Shown here in pieces: positions 30,786 through 38,107 of a DNA stretch of 64,000 bases. Both the position numbers and the translations under genes were made by a program. The stretch's first letter is position 1; every line of letters begins with the position of its first letter. Below the pieces are notes generated by a model. That model had not been told where the DNA came from, did not search any database, and saw nothing but the letters and a program-made list of their open reading frames with translations. This DNA is from Janthinobacterium sp. 61 (lineage in GTDB: Bacteria; Pseudomonadota; Gammaproteobacteria; Burkholderiales; Burkholderiaceae_D), in the NCBI RefSeq assembly GCF_002846335.1, contig NZ_PJMQ01000001.1, forward strand, positions 1,674,001-1,738,000, written 5' to 3'.

Positions 30786-30951
30786 GATATCACCGTGCAA
30801 GGTTTACAGTCAACGTTCCGCAACTGGTGCTTGGAATCGGTCGCAAAATCGTTCCCGTACGAAGTTTGCGAGCATAACCTGTGTCACCGCCCGTGCCAAG
30901 CAGGGCCGCGATGAATTGCGGCGGAGCCTCCTGGCCATGATCCGTCGGTGA
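30786..30951 (+). pseudogene. 3' remnant of a P4-type tyrosine integrase
   Basis: The translated stretch DITVQGLQSTFRNWCLES, then FPYEVCEHNLCH, resembles the conserved C-terminal part of P4-like integrases (typically VHGFRSTFRDW and FPREVCEHALAH). After a one-base frame change it continues as GRDELRRSLLAM before a stop, like the usual RGDEL ending. The catalytic arginine segment is altered (GLQSTF for GFRSTF) and the tyrosine is lost, so it is dead. It is the only recombinase trace in the island. Confidence 0.6.
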
Positions 30952-31115
30952 ACTTCGCCCGTTTTCTAAGCTCTGTCTTCTCGATACTCAAAAAAAAGCC
31001 GCCAGCACAGTGATACGGCAGGCGACGAACAATGATCGAGAGGGGTGGACTTTCTTGGCTTTTATCCACCGTATTGGCTACTAGGCCCCACCTCGCGGTC
31101 TGGGCCTCTCGAAAC

Positions 31116-31190
31116 TGGAGGGGGTGACGGGCCTCGAACCCGCGTCGCCGACTTGGAAGGCCCGCGCTCTATCACTTGAGCATCACCCGC
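31116..31190 (-). tRNA. tRNA-Gly(UCC)-like gene, possibly inactive
   Basis: On the minus strand: acceptor GCGGGTG against CACCCCC (one mismatch), D-stem GCTC/GAGC, anticodon loop CTTCCAA with TCC, T-arm GCGGG-TTCGAGG-CCCGT, discriminator T and encoded CCA. The D-loop (AAGTGATA) lacks the usual GG and the anticodon stem has a G-G mismatch. It is clearly tRNA-Gly-derived. The defects suggest a degenerate or element-borne gene rather than the normal cellular tRNA. Confidence 0.6.
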
Positions 31191-31499
31191 GAAAACTAGT
31201 TACCGGTTACAGCGTCCTGCGCCAAATAGCCGCGCCTACAATACGTGTCAGCTGGGTACAATCTAACCTGCTCGCGACGTGTGGCGTCAACTGAGTATCT
31301 CCGGGCGGGTGCTCCGAAACTCATCAGCCGATTTTTGACCCGTGCGCACTGAAGTGGCGCTTCTAACGCCGGCAGCAGCCGGGATTGGCGACTGGCAGTG
31401 TTTTTTGGGGACTCCCTACTTCATGATGCACGCCCTTTACTGACCTGCGGCGGCCTGATCGCGCGTGCATCGGGTCAGACCACGCGAATAAATAAACAT
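31191..31499. other. intergenic region before hicA
   Basis: About 300 bases in which I see no gene or structured RNA; the last bases run into the hicAB promoter. Confidence 0.4.
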
Positions 31500-31543
31500 T
31501 TCTGCTTATATTGTTTGCCAGAATAAGCAGAATTGCTTATACT
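31500..31543 (+). promoter_or_regulatory. hicAB promoter and operator
   Basis: -35 TTGCCA (31515-31520) and -10 TATACT (31538-31543) with the ideal 17-base spacing. A perfect 10-bp inverted repeat TTCTGCTTAT/ATAAGCAGAA (31500-31509 and 31523-31532) embraces the -35 box, with a third TGCTTAT half-site over the -10. This is the usual place for binding by the HicB antitoxin, so the operon is likely autoregulated. Confidence 0.75.
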
Positions 31544-31569
31544 CTGGCCATCAAAAAAACAAAGGGGCA

Positions 31570-31797
31570 ATGAAACAGCGTGAGTTTGTACTGTGGCTCA
31601 AGCAGAACGGAGCGACTTTCAAGGATGACACGAACCACCTGAAGGTCTATCTAAACGGCAAACAGACCATCCTCCCGAGGCACCCAAGCAAGGAGCTGAA
31701 AACAGGCCTTGTTGAAACAACTAAACCTGAAATGAGGCAAGCCCTGAAAGGGGTTTGCAGCATGATTCGCAGCACCGCAGTATCAGCATTCTTCTGA
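31570..31797 (+). CDS. hicA: HicA-type mRNA interferase toxin with altered C-terminus
   Basis: HicA toxins cut mRNA and are bound by HicB. Residues 1-48 are typical: MKQREFVLWLKQNGATF, then the catalytic-histidine segment TNHLKVYLNGKQ and ILPRHPSKELKTG. From there on the 75-residue frame reads unlike the family (ETTKPEMRQALKG and on), whereas the next frame gives LLKQLNLK and a stop at 31733-31735, which is the usual ILKQLGLK ending. A small deletion has therefore probably shifted the frame, giving a tail about 20 residues too long. The toxin may be weakened or inactive. The ribosome site AAGGGG is close to the ATG. Confidence 0.8.
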   Translation: MKQREFVLWLKQNGATFKDDTNHLKVYLNGKQTILPRHPSKELKTGLVETTKPEMRQALKGVCSMIRSTAVSAFF

Positions 31798-31805
31798 GGA
31801 CGACC

Positions 31806-32222
31806 ATGAAATATCCAGCAACTTTTACACCAGATCCGGATGGCGGCTATGTCGTCACGTTCCGCGATATCCCAGAAGCGATCGCTCAGGGCGACGACGA
31901 AGTCGAGGCGCTCGCCGAAGCCCGCTCTGTCCTTGCCACAGCAATGGATTTTTACTTTGAGGACCGCCGCGCCGCGCCGGCGCCATCAGCAGCGCTGCCT
32001 GGCGAGCGCCTTATTAGCCTGCCGGCCAGCGTTAGCGCCAAGGTACTGCTGCTGAATGAAATGGCCGCACAGGATATCAGACCGGTCGAGCTGGCCCGGC
32101 GCCTGGGCGTGAAGCCCCAAGAGGTAACGCGACTGCTCGACCTGGCGCATACAACCAAGATCGACGCTATCGAAAACGCGATGCATGCACTTGGTCGAGA
32201 ACTTGAGGTGGTTGCGGCATAA
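31806..32222 (+). CDS. hicB: HicB family antitoxin with DNA-binding domain
   Basis: 138 residues. The N-terminal HicB fold (MKYPATFTPDPDGGYVVTF, RDIPEAIAQGDDEVEALAEA, about 1-50) covers the toxin; a linker leads to a helix-turn-helix of the Xre/Cro kind (about 85-125: MAAQDIRPVELARRLGVKPQ, EVTRLLDLAHTTKIDAIENA). GAGG lies seven bases before the ATG at 31806; an earlier in-frame start at 31755 would overlap the toxin and is less likely. It should repress the promoter upstream of hicA. Confidence 0.92.
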   Translation: MKYPATFTPDPDGGYVVTFRDIPEAIAQGDDEVEALAEARSVLATAMDFYFEDRRAAPAPSAALPGERLISLPASVSAKVLLLNEMAAQDIRPVELARRLGVKPQEVTRLLDLAHTTKIDAIENAMHALGRELEVVAA

Positions 32223-32318
32223 CTGTGCAACGAAGTATGCGGCCAGCGTCGTGTTGCACGAATCCGACGGCCAGAGGGTGACCTCTGCCGCCAGCTTCTT
32301 ACAGCTAAAATAGAAAAA

Positions 32319-32343
32319 CCACCTCAAGGGTGGCTTCGTCTTT
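32319..32343 (+). terminator. possible terminator after hicB
   Basis: 5-bp stem CCACC/GGTGG with a TCAAG loop, A-rich before and a mixed C/T run after. Weak. Confidence 0.35.
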
Positions 32344-32431
32344 CGCCCCCACGACAATAATGCGTGGTGAGCGGAAAATTCAAGGCGAGCAGAGCCAATG
32401 CGGGCCGGGTACTGTCACAAGTTCCAGCTAC

Positions 32432-32482
32432 TCAGTTAAAACAACTAGTTAGGTACTTTTCTCCCATAATACAGCACCCACC
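32432..32482. repeat. right 51-bp direct repeat, island boundary
   Basis: Copy of 23408-23458 (48 of 51 bases, same orientation). The -10-like hexamer here reads TATTAT on the minus strand. 9024 bases separate the two copies. To its right the ordinary chromosome continues with the DUF2939 gene, which would have been divergent from ybiT before the insertion. Confidence 0.85.
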
Positions 32483-32637
32483 CTCTTCCACTCTATAGTG
32501 GTCCAGCAGGGGCACGCTGAGTCAATGCGGAGGAAGTCAGGAGGGAGATGATGGCAAGAAAATACTATTGCAGCTGTTCTATTTAGCGGATACCCTGCGT
32601 GGCATCCGTTTTCCACACATCACCTTGCAGGCATCCC

Positions 32638-33186
32638 TTGAAAAAAATCACCATAGCCGTCAGCGTGGCCGTCATTGCCTTCGCCGCCAGCGCCTACGCT
32701 TCGCCCTACTACGCCTTGCACCAGATCAAGACTGCCCTGGCCGAACGCAATGCCGAAACCCTGGCTACACACGTGGACTTCCCCGCCCTGCGCGCCAGCG
32801 TCAAGGCGCAGCTGGAGGCCAGCATGGCCCGCAGCATCGAGGCGACTGCCGGCAGCGGCAACCCGCTGGCCGCCTTGGGCCAGTCGATCGCTGGCGCCAT
32901 GCTGGGCAAGATGGTCGACACCATGGTTTCGCCCGCCGGTGTCGTGGCGCTGGTCAACAAGAGCGCCGTCAGCCCGCAAGCGGGAGCAGAAGGCGATGCG
33001 GATGCGCCCGCCGATGGCGCGCAGAAAAAAGCCGGGTACATCGCAGGCTATGCCGGCGTCAACACCTTCGTCGTGCGGACCAAGGAAGGCAGCGGCCAGA
33101 ACGGTGCGCTGGTCTTGCAACGCCACGGTGTGTGGGACTGGAAACTGAGTTCGATCGAGATTGCGTCGGCGATGGCGGTCCGCTAG
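32638..33186 (+). CDS. DUF2939-like exported protein
   Basis: 182 residues. The signal peptide (MKKITIAVSVAVIAFAASAY) is followed by SPYYALHQIKTALAERNAET and THVDFPALRASVKAQLEA, the hallmark of DUF2939 proteins, which are exported or lipid-anchored and of unknown function. The last part repeats a small domain ending GVWDWKLSSIEI. TTG at 32638 is chosen because it places the signal peptide at the N-terminus and has GCAGG six bases upstream; an ATG at 32599 would prefix 13 unlikely residues. Confidence 0.75.
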   Translation: MKKITIAVSVAVIAFAASAYASPYYALHQIKTALAERNAETLATHVDFPALRASVKAQLEASMARSIEATAGSGNPLAALGQSIAGAMLGKMVDTMVSPAGVVALVNKSAVSPQAGAEGDADAPADGAQKKAGYIAGYAGVNTFVVRTKEGSGQNGALVLQRHGVWDWKLSSIEIASAMAVR

Positions 33187-33196
33187 CGGTGCAGTT

Positions 33197-33221
33197 GCGG
33201 CAGCCTGTTGGCGGCTGCCGC
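33197..33221. terminator. bidirectional hairpin between convergent genes
   Basis: Perfect 9-bp stem GCGGCAGCC/GGCTGCCGC with a 7-base loop, no T run, exactly between the DUF2939 gene and the last gene of the Fap-like locus. Confidence 0.55.
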
Positions 33222-33235
33222 TCGCCCGCACGCCA

Positions 33236-34570
33236 TTAAAAGGTCATCGGCAACCTGACTGATATGGACACATCGGGCGTATCGCGCGTCAGGCCGGCGC
33301 CCACCGACACGTTCAGGCTCCGATCCTTGCTAAGGCGATACGAAAACCCCATCAGCAGGGTACCCAGCTGCGTGCGCACGGAACCGGGCACGGTCACGCC
33401 ATTTTGACGCGTGCGTCCAACGCTGCTGTGATCGTAGCCCAGACTGAGCGACGCCTTTTCATTCAGCGCCAGGCCGATGCCGAAATTCACGCCGAAAATT
33501 TTCCCCGGCTCGATGGTGCCCAGCGGTTCGCGCGCGCCATCGAGCACCAGGCGGCTGACATCAGTGCGCTTGAAGCTGTGCAGGTAGCTGATACTGCCAA
33601 AGAATACGGCGGGATCAGAGGGATACAGCCAGGTCAGGCTGGGCTGCAGGGAATAGAATCCGGAACCGGTGGGCAAGTCCAGCGGCAAGCCCGTACCCGT
33701 CGCATTTTCGCCCACGCAGCGCTGCGTACAGTCCGTGACGACCTGGAACGGATCGCGTCCGGTGCGCGACTTGAAGCGCAGGCCGGCCACGTAGTACGGC
33801 TTGTCGGCGCCGCCATTGTTCAGCTGGTAGCGGGCGGCCACCTCGATATCGCCCAAGGCGCGCCCGCTCGTGTCGAACACCCGCTCCGAGGCCGTGCCGG
33901 TGAACAGTTCGCGGCTGACGGTAGCATCGGAGCGATACACATACGGTACCCTGGCTTCGACTTCAAGGCGGTTGGTCAAGCCGGTGCGCACGGTCAGCGC
34001 GCCGGTCAGGGTATTGCGCTTGACTTCGCGCACATCGATCAAGCCGATCAGCAAGGCGGGAATAATGGTGTAGCCGACCAGGGCGACCCGGTTGCTGGAC
34101 GAGTAGCCGAATTGCATCGACGGTTCCAGCACGTAGCTCCCCTTGGGCGTGAGCACCCCGGGCTGTTCGAACAGGGGCGCCACTTCGGGCGGCCGGACGG
34201 GCTGGCTTGGCGCAACTCCCACCGGTTGGGGCGTCGATGGCGGCGTCTGCGGAGCGGACCCGGTGTCCTGCATGTCCGCCAGCGACAGGTAAGCCGCCCG
34301 CAACCCTGTGCCCCGCTGCCTGGCCAGGCTGTTATTGTCGACAGGTTCATTGCCCTGCAGCACGTCGATGCGGCGTTGCTGATCATGCATCGATGCGCGC
34401 AGCGCCTCCAGCAGGTGCCGCTGTTCGGCCAATTGCGCTTTCAGGCTTTCCAGCTGCGCCACCAGATCGTCCTGGCTGGCGCCGGGCGCTTGCTGGGCCT
34501 GAACGGCTGCACACAGCAGAAAAGCTGATACACCCGCCGTACCAAATCGCAATAAGTAAAGATGCCGCAT
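33236..34570 (-). CDS. FapF-like outer-membrane barrel with N-terminal coiled coil
   Basis: 444 residues. The signal peptide MRHLYLLRFGTAGVSAFLL is followed by a coiled coil at about 30-66 (QDDLVAQLESLKAQLAEQRH and on), a proline-rich linker (about 95-125) and then a beta barrel of amphipathic strands ending in RLPMTF, whose final phenylalanine is typical of outer-membrane proteins. This is the layout of FapF, the trimeric channel that exports functional amyloid in Pseudomonas, and the length is similar. GGGAGAG lies before the ATG at 34570. It is the last gene of the locus, as fapF is. No sequence search was possible, so homology rests on layout and context. Confidence 0.7.
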   Translation of the reverse strand: MRHLYLLRFGTAGVSAFLLCAAVQAQQAPGASQDDLVAQLESLKAQLAEQRHLLEALRASMHDQQRRIDVLQGNEPVDNNSLARQRGTGLRAAYLSLADMQDTGSAPQTPPSTPQPVGVAPSQPVRPPEVAPLFEQPGVLTPKGSYVLEPSMQFGYSSSNRVALVGYTIIPALLIGLIDVREVKRNTLTGALTVRTGLTNRLEVEARVPYVYRSDATVSRELFTGTASERVFDTSGRALGDIEVAARYQLNNGGADKPYYVAGLRFKSRTGRDPFQVVTDCTQRCVGENATGTGLPLDLPTGSGFYSLQPSLTWLYPSDPAVFFGSISYLHSFKRTDVSRLVLDGAREPLGTIEPGKIFGVNFGIGLALNEKASLSLGYDHSSVGRTRQNGVTVPGSVRTQLGTLLMGFSYRLSKDRSLNVSVGAGLTRDTPDVSISVRLPMTF

Positions 34571-34686
34571 AGTCTCTCCCGATGACAAGCCCTGCCTATC
34601 AGTAGCCGGCGCGGGCAGCACAACCGCAATGGCCCGGCGCTACTGCACGATGCCGCCCAGGGAATCCGGGCGGCTTGCTGAAAACT

Positions 34687-35190
34687 CTATCTGGAACCTG
34701 CAACATTGCCTAGTGCATTTTGCAAGGTATCCTGGAAGTTCGCCAGCTTCAGCAATTGAAGACTGTTCACGCTGCTATTGACGATGGTCTGGGTACGCAA
34801 GACCTGGTCATTCAAGCTGTTCTGGATCACGGTGCCGGCCATCGTTTGCGCCATCGGGCCTGGCGAAAACACATTGCCGGCACCATTTTGCACGACATTC
34901 ATCGACGTGATTGCCGTGCGCGCCAGGCTCGCTTCTTCGACGCTCAGGTGCGCCACGTCGGCAATCGTGAACGCCACGCTGGAAACCACATTGCCATTGA
35001 TGCTGACCAGGCGCTCTATGCCCAGGGACAGGCTCAAGCCACCTGGCATGTCGAAGCCGCCCCGAGTTTGCTCCAGCGTTTCTTCGCTGACCGCCGTCCA
35101 TCCCGCTTCCGGCAGTGCGGCGTCAGTATTCTGCGCGACAACAAGCAGGCAGGCCAAGCTCGCAGCAGCTAACCGCTCTTTCTTGTACAT
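34687..35190 (-). CDS. small exported protein with double-glycine motif (FapE position)
   Basis: 167 residues with a signal peptide (MYKKERLAAASLACLLVVAQ). Shortly after it comes VSEETLEQTRGGFDMPGG, which fits a double-glycine processing site (S at -11, L at -7, GG at -2/-1). Then follow SLGIERLVSINGNVVSS and, near the C-terminus, MNVVQNGAGN and VIQNSLNDQVLRTQTIVN. GGAGG before the ATG at 35190 decides the start. It lies between the C39 peptidase and the barrel, the place of fapE. It could be a fibre component or accessory chaperone processed by the peptidase; this is inferred. Confidence 0.7.
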   Translation of the reverse strand: MYKKERLAAASLACLLVVAQNTDAALPEAGWTAVSEETLEQTRGGFDMPGGLSLSLGIERLVSINGNVVSSVAFTIADVAHLSVEEASLARTAITSMNVVQNGAGNVFSPGPMAQTMAGTVIQNSLNDQVLRTQTIVNSSVNSLQLLKLANFQDTLQNALGNVAGSR

Positions 35191-35219
35191 ACATCCTCCA
35201 GCGTGGCGTTTGCCCGCCA

Positions 35220-35957
35220 TTAGAAATTCCCACCGTCATTCTTCGGCATGGTGAGCTGATCGAGCCCGCTGCGGCTGATCGCCAGTCCCAGTGGCGCTTG
35301 CGGCGCCGCGCGCCAGTCATCGACATCATTGAAGCGGGCTGCCTGCATCGCCACATCATCCACCGGGCCCGGTGCGGACGATGTCGCACGGCCATGGATT
35401 ACAAACAACAAACGGCCCTGCCAGATCGCCTCGAAACCGGCGCGCGGCATGGCACGGGTGCCGCCGGCAGGATCGCCGATCAGCACACGGCTCTGGTTCA
35501 GCCCCTTGACCACGACAAAATGCCGATAGCCTTTTTCGGCCACCAGCACGATGGCGGGAAAGCCCGCCTCAGCCAACTTATCCAACGGCAACTGAAACCC
35601 GTCGGCCAGAAAGCCGCGGCTTGCAAGAAAACGCTTGATGTCGAGCAAGGAAAATCCCTCTTTGCGAATCTTTTGCTGATCACCTTGCTTATACATTTGT
35701 TCAAAAACAAACTCTTCCGTCACAGGATCGGCGTAATGATGGGTCAACAGGGTGGCCACCGCAGCGGAACCACAACTGAAGTCGTATTGCTGATGCAAAG
35801 TGCGCTGGAAACGCGCCTCGCGCATGCTGACCAGCGGCACATTAAAGCGTGCACTGCCGAAGGCGCCGATATCGGCTGCGCCCGCGCCTGCGGATGCCAC
35901 GCCGCCAAGCAAGGGCAGGCAAAGCGTGAGCAGCGAGCATGTGCGAGTCGTGGCCAT
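35220..35957 (-). CDS. exported C39-family cysteine peptidase, FapD-like
   Basis: 245 residues: signal peptide (about 1-27), then a C39 domain with the nucleophile in QYDFSCGSAAVATLLTHHY, the histidine in GYRHFVVVKG and the aspartate in VLIGDPAGGTR. C39 enzymes cut after double glycines. Unlike bacteriocin exporters it has no ABC transporter part, and it is sent to the periplasm, as FapD of the functional-amyloid system is. Its start is two bases after the preceding gene's stop, so translation is coupled. Both small proteins that flank it carry an RGG motif that could be its cleavage site. Confidence 0.88.
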   Translation of the reverse strand: MATTRTCSLLTLCLPLLGGVASAGAGAADIGAFGSARFNVPLVSMREARFQRTLHQQYDFSCGSAAVATLLTHHYADPVTEEFVFEQMYKQGDQQKIRKEGFSLLDIKRFLASRGFLADGFQLPLDKLAEAGFPAIVLVAEKGYRHFVVVKGLNQSRVLIGDPAGGTRAMPRAGFEAIWQGRLLFVIHGRATSSAPGPVDDVAMQAARFNDVDDWRAAPQAPLGLAISRSGLDQLTMPKNDGGNF

Positions 35958-35959
35958 GC

Positions 35960-36394
35960 CTAGTGCAACTGCAAATTGATGATGGTGGCGTTCTGGATCA
36001 ACACATTGGCGCCCGAATTCTGAATGACGATAGGGATGCCGGAAGCGTTGGCAAACGCGGCACCATCGATCGTGTTGGCCCCCGTGCTGATGTAGCTGGC
36101 CGAGTTGCCAGTGACGAAGCCGCTCAGGCGTGCTTCATTGGTAACCGTATCGGTACCGCCACGCGCCTGATCCAGGGCGGATTCGCCAGCGGCCCGGCCA
36201 AGGCCCACGGCAAACGTCACATCCGCCGCCAGCGGCATCAGCGCGGTCAGCGACGTGGGCGGAGTGGCAATAATCGGCAGATTAAACTCTGGCCCGGCAA
36301 GCAAGGGCAGCGCCCTTGCTTCCTGTGCAGCCATGACGCCTGTGGAAACACAGGCCAGACTGGCACAGCATATCGAATGAAAAAAAAGGCGCAT
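35960..36394 (-). CDS. small exported protein with RGG motif, ahead of the C39 peptidase
   Basis: 144 residues: signal peptide MRLFFHSICCASLACVSTGV, a short helical part (LTALMPLAADVTFAVGLGRA), then SALDQARGGTDT and a beta-rich C-terminal half SGFVTGNSASYI, GIPIVIQNSGANVLIQNATI. The ALDQARGG motif parallels TLEQTRGG of the 167-residue protein, and the QNSG part parallels the end of the glycine-rich protein. AAGGGG six bases upstream supports the ATG at 36394 over two earlier ones (36400, 36412). Possibly a minor or nucleating fibre subunit; not recognised as a named family. Confidence 0.75.
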   Translation of the reverse strand: MRLFFHSICCASLACVSTGVMAAQEARALPLLAGPEFNLPIIATPPTSLTALMPLAADVTFAVGLGRAAGESALDQARGGTDTVTNEARLSGFVTGNSASYISTGANTIDGAAFANASGIPIVIQNSGANVLIQNATIINLQLH

Positions 36395-36473
36395 GCTCAT
36401 CCCCTTGTTCATGACCTGTGATGCTCCGCCGCAGCATTGCCACGGCGGAGCCTGACACCAAGCAAGCGCTAGC

Positions 36474-38021
36474 CTAGCGTCCCACTGCCAGATTGGCCTG
36501 CACCGTCACACTTTGCTGTATCAGCGAAGAAATGCCGCTGTTCTGGCTGATAACCAGCAAGCCTGCCGCCGACTGCGCGGTACCGGTCATGGTGTTGGAC
36601 ATGTCGAACGTACCGGCATTGACGGCCAACGCACCGCCGGCACCGCCCGTGCCGCCAGCGCCAGCACCGCCAGTTGCCGCGCCGCCCGTGTTGGTGCCAC
36701 CGCTACCGGCCGCGCCACCGGTATTGCTGCCGCCGCCTGCACCGCCAGCACCGCCAGCACCGGCAATGGCACTGCCGTTCGAAGGCGAGCCGTTAGTCGC
36801 GCTGCCATTGCTCGAACTGCCGCCAGCCGCACCGGCACCCCCGGTGTTTTGCGCCATCCCGCTGCTGCCGCCACTGCCGCCAGTCGCACCAGCAGCGCCG
36901 CTGCCGCCGGTGCTGGTGCCACCCGTGCCGGCACCACCAGCACCACCGCTACCGCCAGTTGCAGCAGCCCCGGCGCCACCCGTACTCGTCAATGCAGCGC
37001 CAGCACCACCGGCACCGGAGCCACTTCCCCCGCCTGCGGCACCTGCGCCAGCCGTATTGGTGCCACCAGCACCACCGGCGCCGCCCGTCGCAGTACCACC
37101 GGTGGAAGTGGAGACGCCGCCACCCGCATTCCTGGCGCGGCTGTTGGCACTGCCGCTGCCGCCATCGCCGCCAGCGGCGCTACGGCTATAGCCACCGTCG
37201 CCACCTGCACCGCCGTAGGCATTGCCGCTGTCACCGCCGTTGCCGCCTGTCGTGCTGCCGGTACTGCCGCCAGCGCCGCCAGTGGCACTGCCTGCCAAGC
37301 CACCCCTGCCGCCGTTGCCGCCAGACACATCGCCACCGGCCGCACCGCGGCCACCTGCGCCGCCTGTGCCGCCAGCACCGCCATCGCCGGTACTGGCATT
37401 CTTGGCCAGGCCGCCCGCACCACCAGCCCCGGCCGTGCTGTCACCCACCATCGCTGCGCCATTGGTGGCACTGCCATTCCTGGCGTTGCCACCGCTCGCA
37501 CCCGATGCGCCAGCGCCACCGGCGGCAGCACCACCCGTGCCACCCTTGCCGTAGGCATCGCCACTCTGTGCTTTGCCGCCGATGCCCCCCATGCCTGTGC
37601 CACCGCTGGTATTGCCATTATTGGTGGCGACATTGCCAATGTTACTGACCGTGTTGCCCGACACCGCGCCACTCAGGGTGCTCGCTGCAGTTGCCGTCGA
37701 CGTATTGAAGGCATTTGCCGCGCTACTGGTGCTGGTGCCGCCATTGTTTGCCGCGGATGCGCCCAACGCACTGGCATTCGCGTTGCCGCTGCTATTGTTT
37801 TTCCCTGTGCTCTTGTCGTTATTCTGGTCCGAGTTATTGTCCTGCGTAGCGGTGGAGTTCGCGTTCGCCCCGGGCCCGGCGCCGGACAGCGTCGTGGTAT
37901 TGCTCGCCGTCTGGGTATTGTTACCCGTGACATCATCGACCCTGGTCGAGCCATTGTTCTGGGCATGGGCGCTGAAGCCGAAGGCCAGCGCTACCGCTGC
38001 CGCGATGAGAGTTTTTTTCAT
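36474..38021 (-). CDS. PGRS-like glycine-rich exported protein, candidate fibre or matrix subunit
   Basis: 515 residues. A signal peptide (MKKTLIAAAVALAFGFSAHA) leads to an Asn/Ser/Thr-rich zone (about 20-140), then some 330 residues made of GGAGG, GGTGG, TGGAGA-type triplets, much like mycobacterial PE_PGRS stretches, and a different C-terminal tail of about 45 residues with LLVISQNSGISSLIQQSVTV. The sequence has no known catalytic motif; such Gly/Ala repeats suit a structural protein. The start has GAGG eight bases upstream and lies about 60 bases below a sigma-54 promoter start. It is the first gene of the locus, in the place of fapB/fapC, but has none of the FapC amyloid repeats that I would recognise. 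Confidence 0.8.
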   Translation of the reverse strand: MKKTLIAAAVALAFGFSAHAQNNGSTRVDDVTGNNTQTASNTTTLSGAGPGANANSTATQDNNSDQNNDKSTGKNNSSGNANASALGASAANNGGTSTSSAANAFNTSTATAASTLSGAVSGNTVSNIGNVATNNGNTSGGTGMGGIGGKAQSGDAYGKGGTGGAAAGGAGASGASGGNARNGSATNGAAMVGDSTAGAGGAGGLAKNASTGDGGAGGTGGAGGRGAAGGDVSGGNGGRGGLAGSATGGAGGSTGSTTGGNGGDSGNAYGGAGGDGGYSRSAAGGDGGSGSANSRARNAGGGVSTSTGGTATGGAGGAGGTNTAGAGAAGGGSGSGAGGAGAALTSTGGAGAAATGGSGGAGGAGTGGTSTGGSGAAGATGGSGGSSGMAQNTGGAGAAGGSSSNGSATNGSPSNGSAIAGAGGAGGAGGGSNTGGAAGSGGTNTGGAATGGAGAGGTGGAGGALAVNAGTFDMSNTMTGTAQSAAGLLVISQNSGISSLIQQSVTVQANLAVGR

Positions 38022-38090
38022 TGCAGTTTCCTCTTTAAAAGTTGATCAGGATGCTGGCACCAGACTGACTCGTCAGGTACACAGCTTCAC

Positions 38091-38107
38091 AGCAAATTTG
38101 GTGCCAG
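38091..38107 (-). promoter_or_regulatory. sigma-54 promoter of the Fap-like locus
   Basis: On the minus strand CTGGCACCAAATTTGCT matches the sigma-54 consensus (TGGCAC at -24, TTGCT at -12, GG and GC ten bases apart). It points to the glycine-rich gene, whose start codon is about 70 bases downstream. The gene just behind it encodes a sigma-54 activator, which makes the assignment strong. Confidence 0.85.

Noticed and set aside
30555..30914. 119-residue open frame as an intact gene
   Set aside because: Only its last part makes sense, as a frameshifted integrase remnant; no start signal or family in the first two thirds.
36600..37560. Possible CRISPR or tandem DNA repeat array
   Set aside because: The periodicity comes from GGX codons of one protein; units are irregular and have no spacers.
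36513..38045. 510-residue Thr/Ala-rich frame opposite the glycine-rich protein
   Set aside because: Produced by the triplet repeats; the minus-strand gene has a signal peptide, ribosome site and sigma-54 promoter.
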